Shown: piece after piece, positions 25,539 through 32,854 of the stretch | Layout: every line of letters starts with the position of its first letter | Position numbering within the stretch: the first letter of the stretch is position 1 | NCBI GenBank assembly: GCA_029960065.1 | Contig: JASCOF010000012.1 | Coordinates: 25,206 to 89,205, forward strand | Direction of reading: 5' to 3' | Source of the DNA: Flavobacteriaceae bacterium PS02336 | GTDB lineage: Bacteria > Bacteroidota > Bacteroidia > Flavobacteriales > Flavobacteriaceae | DNA length: 64,000 bases | The notes under the pieces: model-generated | The model's input: only the letters and a program-made list of their open reading frames with translations | Databases searched by the model: none | What the model was told of the DNA's origin: nothing | Position numbers and translations under genes: made by a program

Positions 25539-25609
25539 CTTGTCAGGCTGAGCGAAGTCGAAGCCTACGTCTATTGGCATGCCCTTCGACTTCGCTTAGG
25601 GTGACAAGC
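25539..25609. repeat. palindromic intergenic repeat, copy 1
   Basis: GCTTGTCA (from 25539) and TGACAAGC (to 25609) form the outer arms, and AGCGAAGTCGAAG with CTTCGACTTCGCT the perfect 13-base inner arms around an 18-base centre. When read as protein this element gives the AERSRS and PSTSLRVT strings that appear as false genes in many Bacteroidota genomes. Confidence 0.8.
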
Positions 25610-25652
25610 TATTTTTACTTTTTACTTTTTACTTTTTATTTTCAAGTTTTCA

Positions 25653-25723
25653 TTTGTCAGGCTGAGCGAAGCCGAAGCCCGCGTGATTATTGTAACGTAC
25701 CTTCGACTTAGCTTAGGGCGACA
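25653..25723. repeat. palindromic intergenic repeat, copy 2
   Basis: This has the same design as the copy at 25539-25609, with several mismatches (GCCGAAG against CTTCGACTTAG), lying 43 bases further on between tcdA and the TatD gene. It ends four bases before the TatD stop codon and may help terminate transcription. Confidence 0.78.
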
Positions 25724-25726
25724 AAA

Positions 25727-26386
25727 TTATCCTTCGCTTTTATTTTCAAACATACTTTTATAATTACTTGAAATAACCGCCTGCAATTCTTTTAAATTTA
25801 ATTCTTTATATTCTGAAGCCATCTCATAAACCTGCTCAATAGTTTCTTCCATTGTATCGGTTTCTAAAAAGAAACGATCATTTGGAATACTTTGAAATAC
25901 TGTTTTTAAATCAGGATTTTTTAGCAAATACTTTCCAAATGAAAGATAAAACCCTGCGTTTATTAATTGATCTGCAACTTGTATATTCTTTGAAAAACCA
26001 TGAATAATCATTGGAACCTTTACATTCAATCTTTTCTTAATTTCAATTACTTCCTGAAAAGCGGCTACACAATGTATAACAACTGGTTTTCCGAATTTTT
26101 CAGCTAATGCCAATTGTTTCTCAAAAACTGAAATCTGCAGCTCTAACGGCATTTCAATTCTTTTATCTAAACCACACTCGCCTATTGCCAGACAATTTTG
26201 GTTTTGCAGTTTTTCTTCAATAATTTTCAAATCTGCATCAATGCTGCTTTCCTCAATATACCACGGATGAATTCCGATTGAATAAAATGGAATAGCGCCA
26301 TCAAAATCTTTTGGATATTGATTAACCAATTCTAAAACATTTGACTGATTGGTAAATTGATGTGTATGAAAATTAAAGTATTCCAT
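25727..26386 (-). CDS. TatD-family metal-dependent hydrolase
   Basis: The 219-residue protein is a short TatD-type DNase/hydrolase with a TIM-barrel. Metal ligands are visible in FNFHTHQF (His6, His8), GECGLDKR (Glu), VIHCVAAF (His), MIIHGFSK (His) and LETDTMEE (Asp). Family members are usually about 255-265 residues, so this one is compact. Its ATG overlaps the stop of the DUF1684 gene by one base (TAATG), which implies translational coupling. The physiological substrate of the family is debated. Confidence 0.85.
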   Translation of the reverse strand: MEYFNFHTHQFTNQSNVLELVNQYPKDFDGAIPFYSIGIHPWYIEESSIDADLKIIEEKLQNQNCLAIGECGLDKRIEMPLELQISVFEKQLALAEKFGKPVVIHCVAAFQEVIEIKKRLNVKVPMIIHGFSKNIQVADQLINAGFYLSFGKYLLKNPDLKTVFQSIPNDRFFLETDTMEETIEQVYEMASEYKELNLKELQAVISSNYKSMFENKSEG

Positions 26387-26985
26387 TAATGAAAGGTCTT
26401 TACACCTGCTTTAATTTCAACTTTTAAATCATTTTCTAAAGGTACAAGCGGGCAAGAATATTTATAATTGTAAGCACAATATGGATTATACGCCTGATTA
26501 AAATCGACAGCTATGGTGTTTCCTTTAGGAATCTCTAAATCAATATAACGACCGCCAATATAACTTTGTTTGCCAGTTGTTAAATCTGAAAAAGGTAAAA
26601 AAAGATGATTTTTATATTTTTCCTGTACAATAAGATCTAAACTTTGATAAACGGCAAGCTGAAAAGCTTTTCCATTTATTTTGAAGTTCAAAGTTCCATA
26701 TTTGATATATTTTGGAGTACGAGTTCCTGATGTTTTCATTTCGAAAGCTTTTCCACCTTTGGCTTTTACCAAAGTAGCATTCACAAAATAAGTCTCAGAG
26801 ATTGGAAAAAAATCTAAGCTTTTAAACGTTTTCAAATCTTCAGCCATTAACGGACTCGTCTTAGGATCAGCATATTCTGAATTCAGTTTCTTCTGAAATT
26901 TTTCAGCTTCACTTTTACTAAACTTTTTTTGGCTAAAGCCAATATTAAAAACCAACAATAAAAGCAGGACGTTTACAGTTCTCAT
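26386..26985 (-). CDS. secreted DUF1684 protein
   Basis: The 199-residue protein has a signal peptide (MRTVNVLLLLLVFNIGFSQ) and the DUF1684 signature near its end: QAYNPYCAYNYKYSCPLVP, preceded by TGKQSYIGGRYIDLE. The function is unknown. I start it at the ATG at 26985 rather than the upstream TTG at 27003, because that TTG lies inside a -7 promoter element. It is the first gene of a two-gene operon with the TatD gene. Confidence 0.86.
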   Translation of the reverse strand: MRTVNVLLLLLVFNIGFSQKKFSKSEAEKFQKKLNSEYADPKTSPLMAEDLKTFKSLDFFPISETYFVNATLVKAKGGKAFEMKTSGTRTPKYIKYGTLNFKINGKAFQLAVYQSLDLIVQEKYKNHLFLPFSDLTTGKQSYIGGRYIDLEIPKGNTIAVDFNQAYNPYCAYNYKYSCPLVPLENDLKVEIKAGVKTFH

Positions 26986-27000
26986 TTTAGAAATTTTATG

Positions 27001-27008
27001 CAAAAATA
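27001..27008 (-). promoter_or_regulatory. -7 element of the DUF1684-TatD operon
   Basis: TATTTTTG fits TAnnTTTG; a TTG lies 20 bases upstream on the minus strand, giving a near-standard promoter. It rules out translation from 27003. Confidence 0.5.
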
Positions 27009-27044
27009 GTTCAAAAGTAACAAAACAACAACCACTTAACGAGA

Positions 27045-27062
27045 CAAAGTTTCCTAACTTTG
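27045..27062 (+). promoter_or_regulatory. -7 element inside a short dyad, MFS gene
   Basis: CAAAGTT (27045-27051) and AACTTTG (27056-27062) are a perfect inverted repeat whose right arm is the -7 element TAACTTTG, 22 bases before the start codon of the MFS gene. A repressor bound to the dyad would cover the promoter. Confidence 0.35.
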
Positions 27063-27084
27063 TGACGATAATTTATCACGCACA

Positions 27085-28302
27085 ATGCTAAAAAACGCTT
27101 TTACCCATTACATCAACAATTTTAGAGGATTCACAAGAGAAGTTTGGATTCTAGCCATCGTTACATTTATCAATCGTGCCGGGACAATGGTACTTCCTTT
27201 TTTATCTAAGTATTTAAAAGAAGATCTTCACTTTACTTATAATCAAGTTGGCTGGATTATGGTGGCGTTTGGTTTTGGTTCTATGTTAGGTTCATGGCTC
27301 GGAGGCAAACTTTCAGATAAAATCGGGTTTTATAAAATCATGATTTTCAGTTTATTTACCAGCGGACTTTCCCTTTTCTTTGTGCAATATATTACAACAT
27401 TTTGGGCACTTTGTGCTGCGATGTTCGTTCTAATGACCATTGCAGATATGTTTAGACCGGCAATGTTTGTTTCATTAGGTGCTTACGCAAAACCAGAAAA
27501 TAGAACCCGTGCCCTTACGCTTGTCCGTCTTGCAGTTAATTTAGGTTTTGCTGCAGGACCTGCTCTTGGAGGTTTAATTATTATGGGAATGGGTTATTCT
27601 GGTCTTTTTTGGGTAGATGGTGCCTCTTGTATTATATCGATATCAATTTTTGCTCTATTAGTAAAAGAAAAGAAAAAAGTCGATCATGGTGATAAAACGG
27701 AAAGTGCAGGCGATACAAAATCTGTTTTTCACGATAAAATTTTCTGGGTTTTCTTGTTTGTAAGTTTTATTACAGCTATGATCTTTTTTCAGCTTTTTAC
27801 CACTCTGCCTTTATATCATAATGAAAAATTTGGCTTAAGCGAATTCCAAACTGGACTGCTAATGACGCTCAACGGACTTTTAATTTTTAGCCTGGAGATG
27901 CCGACGGTTGGATTTTTGGAAAGAAAAGCTTTTCCAAAAATCCGAATTATAATTGTAGGCTCTTTTATAATGGCCTTGAGTTTCTTTCTATTATTAATCA
28001 ATTTCTGGGCTGGAATGCTAGTGGTCAGTATGGTTTGTATTTCTATAGGCGAAGTCTTGACATTTCCATTCTCAAATGCTTTTGCGCTCAGCCGTGCTCC
28101 ACGAGGGCAAGAAGGGCGTTATATGGCGCTATACACGATGAGTTTTAGCTTGGCACATATTATTAGTTCCAAACTTGGCTTTGAAATTATTACCCGTTTT
28201 GGTTACCAAATCAATTGGCTTTTTATGGCTTGTATTGGGGTTATTGCAACCGTATGCTGTGTCTGGATTAAAAATGCATTGGTAACTCAAAAATTGCTCT
28301 AA
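27085..28302 (+). CDS. MFS transporter, MdtH-like
   Basis: The 405-residue protein has 12 membrane spans and the MFS motif A after the second span (GGKLSDKIGFYK, about 72-83), with a weaker copy in the second half. The RPAMFVSLGAYAKPENRTRA segment resembles that of DHA1-type drug exporters such as MdtH. It may export drugs or metabolites. The gene is divergent from the DUF1684-TatD operon and shares its 80-base promoter region. Confidence 0.87.
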   Translation: MLKNAFTHYINNFRGFTREVWILAIVTFINRAGTMVLPFLSKYLKEDLHFTYNQVGWIMVAFGFGSMLGSWLGGKLSDKIGFYKIMIFSLFTSGLSLFFVQYITTFWALCAAMFVLMTIADMFRPAMFVSLGAYAKPENRTRALTLVRLAVNLGFAAGPALGGLIIMGMGYSGLFWVDGASCIISISIFALLVKEKKKVDHGDKTESAGDTKSVFHDKIFWVFLFVSFITAMIFFQLFTTLPLYHNEKFGLSEFQTGLLMTLNGLLIFSLEMPTVGFLERKAFPKIRIIIVGSFIMALSFFLLLINFWAGMLVVSMVCISIGEVLTFPFSNAFALSRAPRGQEGRYMALYTMSFSLAHIISSKLGFEIITRFGYQINWLFMACIGVIATVCCVWIKNALVTQKLL

Positions 28303-28397
28303 AAAAACTTTAACTTCTTAATCCATTATTATTCAATTTATTACAATTAAATTTGAATGGCTTTTTTGTGTCTAAAAATCAATTCAAACTTAATTTT

Positions 28398-28451
28398 TAG
28401 TTAAATAACTATTTTTATAGTTGCATAACTAGAAAAATAGTTGTAGGTTTG
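28398..28451 (+). promoter_or_regulatory. BlaI-type operator overlapping the promoter
   Basis: Two dyads, AACTATttttATAGTT (28407-28422, perfect) and AACTAGaaaaATAGTT (28427-28442, one mismatch), have centres exactly 20 bases apart; an extra half-site TAGTT lies at 28398-28402. The core promoter is TTG (28421-28423), 20 bases, TAGGTTTG (28444-28451), so the second dyad lies between -33 and -7. BlaI/MecI repressors bind tandem dyads with AC-TA-type half-sites, so this is very likely the autoregulatory operator. Confidence 0.68.
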
Positions 28452-28468
28452 AATTAAAATTAGAGAAG

Positions 28469-28837
28469 ATGCAGAAGTTAACCAACAAAGAAGAAGAAAT
28501 TATGATGATTTTATGGAAGCTTAAAAAAGCTTTTGTAAAAGAAATTCAAGCAGAAATAACAGAAGATCAGCCTCATTACAATACATTATCCACTATAGTG
28601 CGTAATTTGGAAGAAAAAGGATATGTAGGACATAATGCCTTTGGAAACACCCATCAATACTTTCCTATTATTAAGATAGAAGAATATAGAAAGGGCTTTA
28701 TGAAAACAGCAATCGATAATTACTTTAATAGTTCTTATAAAAGTATGGTTTCATTTTTTGCTAAAGAAGAAAAAATTTCTGCAGATGAACTGCGCGAAAT
28801 TTTATCAATGATTGAAAATAAGGACGAAGAAAAATAG
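28469..28837 (+). CDS. BlaI/MecI/CopY-family repressor, copy 1
   Basis: The 122-residue protein has the winged-helix domain of BlaI (about 1-75, MQKLTNKEEEIMMILWKLKK, TLSTIVRNLEEKGYVGH) and a short C-terminal dimerisation helix (FFAKEEKISADELREIL). It represses beta-lactamase-type genes until the partner M56 protease inactivates it. The M56 gene begins 6 bases after its stop, and the tandem dyads upstream are its likely target. A second copy with over 85 percent identity by eye lies at 30531. Confidence 0.93.
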   Translation: MQKLTNKEEEIMMILWKLKKAFVKEIQAEITEDQPHYNTLSTIVRNLEEKGYVGHNAFGNTHQYFPIIKIEEYRKGFMKTAIDNYFNSSYKSMVSFFAKEEKISADELREILSMIENKDEEK

Positions 28838-28843
28838 TTTTTT

Positions 28844-30502
28844 ATGGAAGCAGTTTTCATTTATATCGCCAAATCAGCCTCTTTGATGCTTTTGTTCTAT
28901 TGTGTTTATTTTTTCTTATTACGAAAAGAAACATTTTTCAATAGCAGCAGATGGTTTTTATTAGCCGGTCTATTAGTTGCCGCAATTTTACCATTATTAA
29001 GTTTTACAAAGGTTATCTGGATTGATGCTGTTCCACATTTAACTACCAACATTCAGCCAGCTTTTATTCCTGTAACAGAAAAAGAATCCTTGCAATTTAA
29101 TTGGACTTATCTATTAATCGGTGCATACTCAGTTGGTTTTTTAGTTTTCATCATCAAATTTGCAATCGATTTTTACAGCTTAAATTCTGTAATCAGAGGA
29201 AAAAAAGTAAAACAGCAAGCCGACTTTAAATTTATAGATGTTAAAGAAAACATTGCGCCTTTCTCTTACTTCGAATACATTGTGTATAACTCATCACTAT
29301 ATACAGCTACTGAACTAGAAAATATTATTGAACATGAAAAAGTACACAGCGATCAAAATCATACTTTAGATGTATTGATTTCAAGGATCTTCAGCATTAT
29401 ATTCTGGTTTAATCCAATTGTCTGGTTTTATAAAAAAGCAATAACTCAAAATCTTGAATTCATTGCTGACAGCGAAGCTGCAAAAAAAATATCCGATAAA
29501 AAAGCCTATCAATACACACTTTTAAAAATAACAACACATGAAAACTGTGTTGCAATCACCAATCATTTTTATCAATCATTAATCAAAAAACGAATCGTCA
29601 TGTTAAACAAAAATCAATCAAAAAAGAGGAACTCCTGGAAGTACTATGTAGTAATTCCTGCACTTGCGGCTTTTATTTTATTATTTCAAATTGAAGTAAT
29701 TGCCAAAGAAAAACCGCAAATAATAAAGATGGAGAACGAATCAAACATCAAATCTATAGATGTTTATAAAATTCGAAAAAACACAACCGATGCAGAATTA
29801 GATGAAATTAAAAATAATTTACAAAAAGATCATAATGTAAAATTTGAAGTTTCTGAAATTAAGCGAAATGACTCTAATCAACTAACATCTATTATCGTTG
29901 ATGTCAAAAAAGGAAAACAGCGTGCTAAATCTATGCAGAATTCTGATAATGCAATAAATGAATTTGGAGTACTTGTTATAACTTATAATAATGGAGACAA
30001 AAAGATCGGAATTCAAACTGTAAATGATTCTCACAGTAAAAAATCAAAAAATGCAGTGAGTAAAAGCATTTCAACTGCAAATGCAGATACTGAAGATGAT
30101 TCAAAAAAATCTTCAAATTATCAAATTATCGTAACTCAAAACAAAAACTCTAATACCGATACCAATGTTAACATTAATTCTTCTACTAGTACAAAAACTA
30201 ATAGTAATACTAATACAAATAGTAGCACTTTTGTAACCACAAACGTTAATGATGATGTTACTACCATAACTACTAGTTCTGATGCAAAGCCAAGAATTGT
30301 GGTTTCTAATAAAAGCAATACTGATCTTAACGGAAATACACTTATAATCGTTGACGGAAAAGTAATGCCTGAAGATTTTGACCTTGAAGACCTTAAACCT
30401 AATCAAATTAAAACCATGAGTGTTTATAATGGTATAAAAGCTACTGCAAAATACGGTGAAAAAGGTAAAGACGGTGTAATTGAAATTGAAACTCATAAAT
30501 AG
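28844..30502 (+). CDS. BlaR1-like M56 metallopeptidase with plug-like C-terminus
   Basis: The 552-residue protein has three N-terminal membrane spans, a cytoplasmic zinc protease with HEKVH (164-168) and the distal Glu in NLEFIADSEA (about 204), and a fourth span at about 266-282. In place of the penicillin-binding sensor domain of BlaR1 it carries a Ser/Thr/Asn-rich linker (about 400-480) and a domain ending IIVDGKVMPEDF and GEKGKDGVIEIETHK, which closely resembles the N-terminal plug of TonB-dependent receptors. It should cleave the adjacent BlaI when triggered; the signal is unknown. Confidence 0.85.
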   Translation: MEAVFIYIAKSASLMLLFYCVYFFLLRKETFFNSSRWFLLAGLLVAAILPLLSFTKVIWIDAVPHLTTNIQPAFIPVTEKESLQFNWTYLLIGAYSVGFLVFIIKFAIDFYSLNSVIRGKKVKQQADFKFIDVKENIAPFSYFEYIVYNSSLYTATELENIIEHEKVHSDQNHTLDVLISRIFSIIFWFNPIVWFYKKAITQNLEFIADSEAAKKISDKKAYQYTLLKITTHENCVAITNHFYQSLIKKRIVMLNKNQSKKRNSWKYYVVIPALAAFILLFQIEVIAKEKPQIIKMENESNIKSIDVYKIRKNTTDAELDEIKNNLQKDHNVKFEVSEIKRNDSNQLTSIIVDVKKGKQRAKSMQNSDNAINEFGVLVITYNNGDKKIGIQTVNDSHSKKSKNAVSKSISTANADTEDDSKKSSNYQIIVTQNKNSNTDTNVNINSSTSTKTNSNTNTNSSTFVTTNVNDDVTTITTSSDAKPRIVVSNKSNTDLNGNTLIIVDGKVMPEDFDLEDLKPNQIKTMSVYNGIKATAKYGEKGKDGVIEIETHK

Positions 30503-30530
30503 TACATTTTCGAATTTAAAAATTAAAAAA

Positions 30531-30899
30531 ATGCAAAAACTAACCAATAAAGAAGAAGAAATCATGCATATTTTATGGAAGCTGAAGAAGGCTTTTGTAA
30601 AAGAAATTCAAGCAGAGATTTTGGAAGATCAGCCGCATTACAATACTTTGTCTACCATTGTTCGTAATCTGGAAGAGAAAGGTTATGTTGCACACAATGC
30701 TTTTGGAAATACACATCAATATTATCCAAATGTAAGCATTGAAGATTACCGAAAAGGTTTTATGAGTACAGCAATTGATAACTACTTCAATAGTTCTTAT
30801 AAAAGTATGGTTTCGTTTTTTGCCAAAGAAGAAAAAATTTCTGCTGATGAGTTACGCGAAATCTTAGCTATGATCGAAAATCCAAAAGAAAGTAAATAA
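30531..30899 (+). CDS. BlaI/MecI/CopY-family repressor, copy 2
   Basis: The 122-residue protein is a close duplicate of the 28469 gene, differing at scattered positions (for example QAEILEDQ and YPNVSIEDY). I use the ATG at 30531; the open frame runs further up, but the extension overlaps the M56 gene and lacks similarity. No AACTA-type dyad is visible in the 28-base gap upstream, so this copy probably depends on the promoter at 28421 and both repressors may mix as heterodimers. Confidence 0.92.
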   Translation: MQKLTNKEEEIMHILWKLKKAFVKEIQAEILEDQPHYNTLSTIVRNLEEKGYVAHNAFGNTHQYYPNVSIEDYRKGFMSTAIDNYFNSSYKSMVSFFAKEEKISADELREILAMIENPKESK

Positions 30900-30909
30900 T
30901 TTTAATCGT

Positions 30910-32766
30910 ATGGAAGCACTTTTCATTTTTATTCTAAAGTCAAGCGGATTGCTGGCAATGTTTTATTTTGCTTACATTATCTTACTGCGTAAAGAAACTT
31001 TTTTCAACAGCAGCCGATGGTTTTTAATTGCGGGATTAATCACCTCTGTAGTATTACCATTTGTAGTTTACACTAAGATTATCTGGATTCAGCCTGCACC
31101 AGTTCAAGCTCCTGATCCTGTAATTACAGAACAGACTATCAAAAATATTCCTGTTGAAATGAATAATGTTATTTCGTATCAACCTAAGTACACTCCTCAA
31201 GAGATTACTGAAGAAAAAAGTGTCGAAATAAACTGGGATTTGGTTTTACTGGCTGTTTACAGTATAGGATTCGCCGCTTTTATGCTAAAATTTGTCCTTG
31301 ACTTTTACAGCTTGAATTCTGTTTTAAAAGGAAAAAAAATAGAACAGCAGGAAGATTTTAAATTCATAGATATAAGCGAAAATATTGCTCCGTTTTCTTA
31401 TTTCGATTATATAGTGTATAACTCATCACTCTACACTTCATCTGAATTAGAAAGCATTTTGGAACATGAAAAAGTTCACAGTGACCAAAAACATACCGTA
31501 GATGTTTTAATTTCTAGAATATTCTGTATTCTGTTTTGGTTTAACCCGATAGTATGGCTTTATAAAAAAGCGATCCTGCAAAATTTAGAATTTATTGCCG
31601 ATAGTGAAGCTTCTAAAAAAATTGCCGACAAAAAAGCCTATCAATACACGCTTTTAAAAATAACAACACATGAAACTTGTGTTGCAATCACCAATCATTT
31701 TTATCAATCATTAATCAAAAAACGAATTGTTATGTTAAACAAAAATCAATCAAACAAAAGGAATTACTGGAAATACTATGCTGTAATTCCTGCTCTTGGA
31801 GCATTTATTCTTTTATTTCAAATAAAAACTATTGCGCAAGAAAAAAAAGAAAATCTGGCCACTGTTCAAAATGACACGATTAAGGAAGAACAAGAGATTA
31901 TTAAAATAACTAAAAACACTACTGATCAGGAATTAAAAGATCTTACTTCAAAATTAAAAACAGACCATAACCTAGACGTTGAAGTATCTGATGTAAAAAG
32001 AAATTCGGATAAAGAACTAACAGCAATCCAAATTCAGTCAAAATCTGAATCTGGTAAAAAACAAACCATTAAAATTGATGGAAATAAAGCTATTAAAGAC
32101 TGCGAGATTGCAATTGGAACTGATGAAAACGGAACAAAAGCCATTGTAATTAACACCGATAAAAATTTGAAAATGCCATTGATGATCAAAAACGAAAGAG
32201 TTATTGTTCGTAATTATGGAGATTCAGATGTAGCACCTCCTACTCCTCCAGCACCTCCAGCTTTTCCTTCTGGGGCACTTCCTCCAGCACCGGCAGTCGA
32301 TATGTCTAAAATGCCTAAGCCTCCTGTTGCTCCAAAAAATCCAGTGGATAAAGTAGCCATGAAGAAGTTTGAAAAAGAAATGGAGGAATTTGAAAAGAAA
32401 ATGGAGAAATTTCAGCCAAACTTAGACGCTATGTCTGCTTACGGAGATGCTGTAAGTGAAATCATGTCTAAACGTGAAGTAATTTATGAAAAAGAGATGG
32501 CTAAGTACGAGCTTGCAATGGAAAAGTTCAACGATAAAATGGAAAAGTTTAATTACAATTTTAAATTTAATTTTGGAGATGACTCACAGGAATATCAAAA
32601 TGACATGAAGCAATATGAGCAAGATATGAAGCAGTATGAGCTTGACATGAAACAACATGAAAAAGATATGAAACAACATGCTAAAGACATGAAGCAACAT
32701 GCAAAGGATATGAAACAGCATGAAAAAGACATGAAAGCTTTGGAAAAAGAAAACAAAAAAGCTTAA
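30910..32766 (+). CDS. BlaR1-like M56 metallopeptidase with heptad-repeat tail
   Basis: The 618-residue protein repeats the layout of the M56 protein at 28844 (three spans, HEKVH at 186-190, distal Glu in NLEFIADSEA, fourth span near 295), with strong identity in the protease part. Its C-terminus is different: a proline-rich linker (about 437-480, APPTPPAPPAF) and a long charged helix ending in seven heptads of the type DMKQHEK (about 565-613). The tail is predicted to be periplasmic and could form a coiled coil or a long single helix. It has no penicillin-binding domain. A terminator follows. Confidence 0.84.
   Translation: MEALFIFILKSSGLLAMFYFAYIILLRKETFFNSSRWFLIAGLITSVVLPFVVYTKIIWIQPAPVQAPDPVITEQTIKNIPVEMNNVISYQPKYTPQEITEEKSVEINWDLVLLAVYSIGFAAFMLKFVLDFYSLNSVLKGKKIEQQEDFKFIDISENIAPFSYFDYIVYNSSLYTSSELESILEHEKVHSDQKHTVDVLISRIFCILFWFNPIVWLYKKAILQNLEFIADSEASKKIADKKAYQYTLLKITTHETCVAITNHFYQSLIKKRIVMLNKNQSNKRNYWKYYAVIPALGAFILLFQIKTIAQEKKENLATVQNDTIKEEQEIIKITKNTTDQELKDLTSKLKTDHNLDVEVSDVKRNSDKELTAIQIQSKSESGKKQTIKIDGNKAIKDCEIAIGTDENGTKAIVINTDKNLKMPLMIKNERVIVRNYGDSDVAPPTPPAPPAFPSGALPPAPAVDMSKMPKPPVAPKNPVDKVAMKKFEKEMEEFEKKMEKFQPNLDAMSAYGDAVSEIMSKREVIYEKEMAKYELAMEKFNDKMEKFNYNFKFNFGDDSQEYQNDMKQYEQDMKQYELDMKQHEKDMKQHAKDMKQHAKDMKQHEKDMKALEKENKKA
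32602..32748 (+). repeat. seven tandem 21-base coding repeats
   Basis: Seven units of 21 bases, each beginning GAcATGAA or GAtATGAA, encode the DMKQxxx heptads at the end of the second M56 protein. The units differ mainly at synonymous positions and the last three codons, so expansion is not very recent. Confidence 0.85.
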
Positions 32767-32784
32767 TATACTTGATTCACAATT

Positions 32785-32815
32785 GAAAAACCAGTGTTTA
32801 AAGCACTGGTTTTTC
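32785..32815 (+). terminator. terminator after the BlaI/M56 modules
   Basis: A perfect 12-base stem (32785-32796 with 32804-32815) with a T-rich right arm lies between the second M56 gene and the serine hydrolase gene. Confidence 0.82.
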
Positions 32816-32854
32816 TATATAAAAGATTTTTTTTTAATCTCTAAAAAGTAAAAA

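Noticed and set aside
25331..25711. plus-strand open frame with AERSRS and PSTSLRVT strings
   Set aside because: It is a translation of tcdA antisense DNA and two palindromic repeats, a well-known false gene type.
30113..30565. minus-strand frames opposite the Asn/Thr-rich linker of the first M56 gene
   Set aside because: They arise from the low-complexity coding sequence on the other strand.
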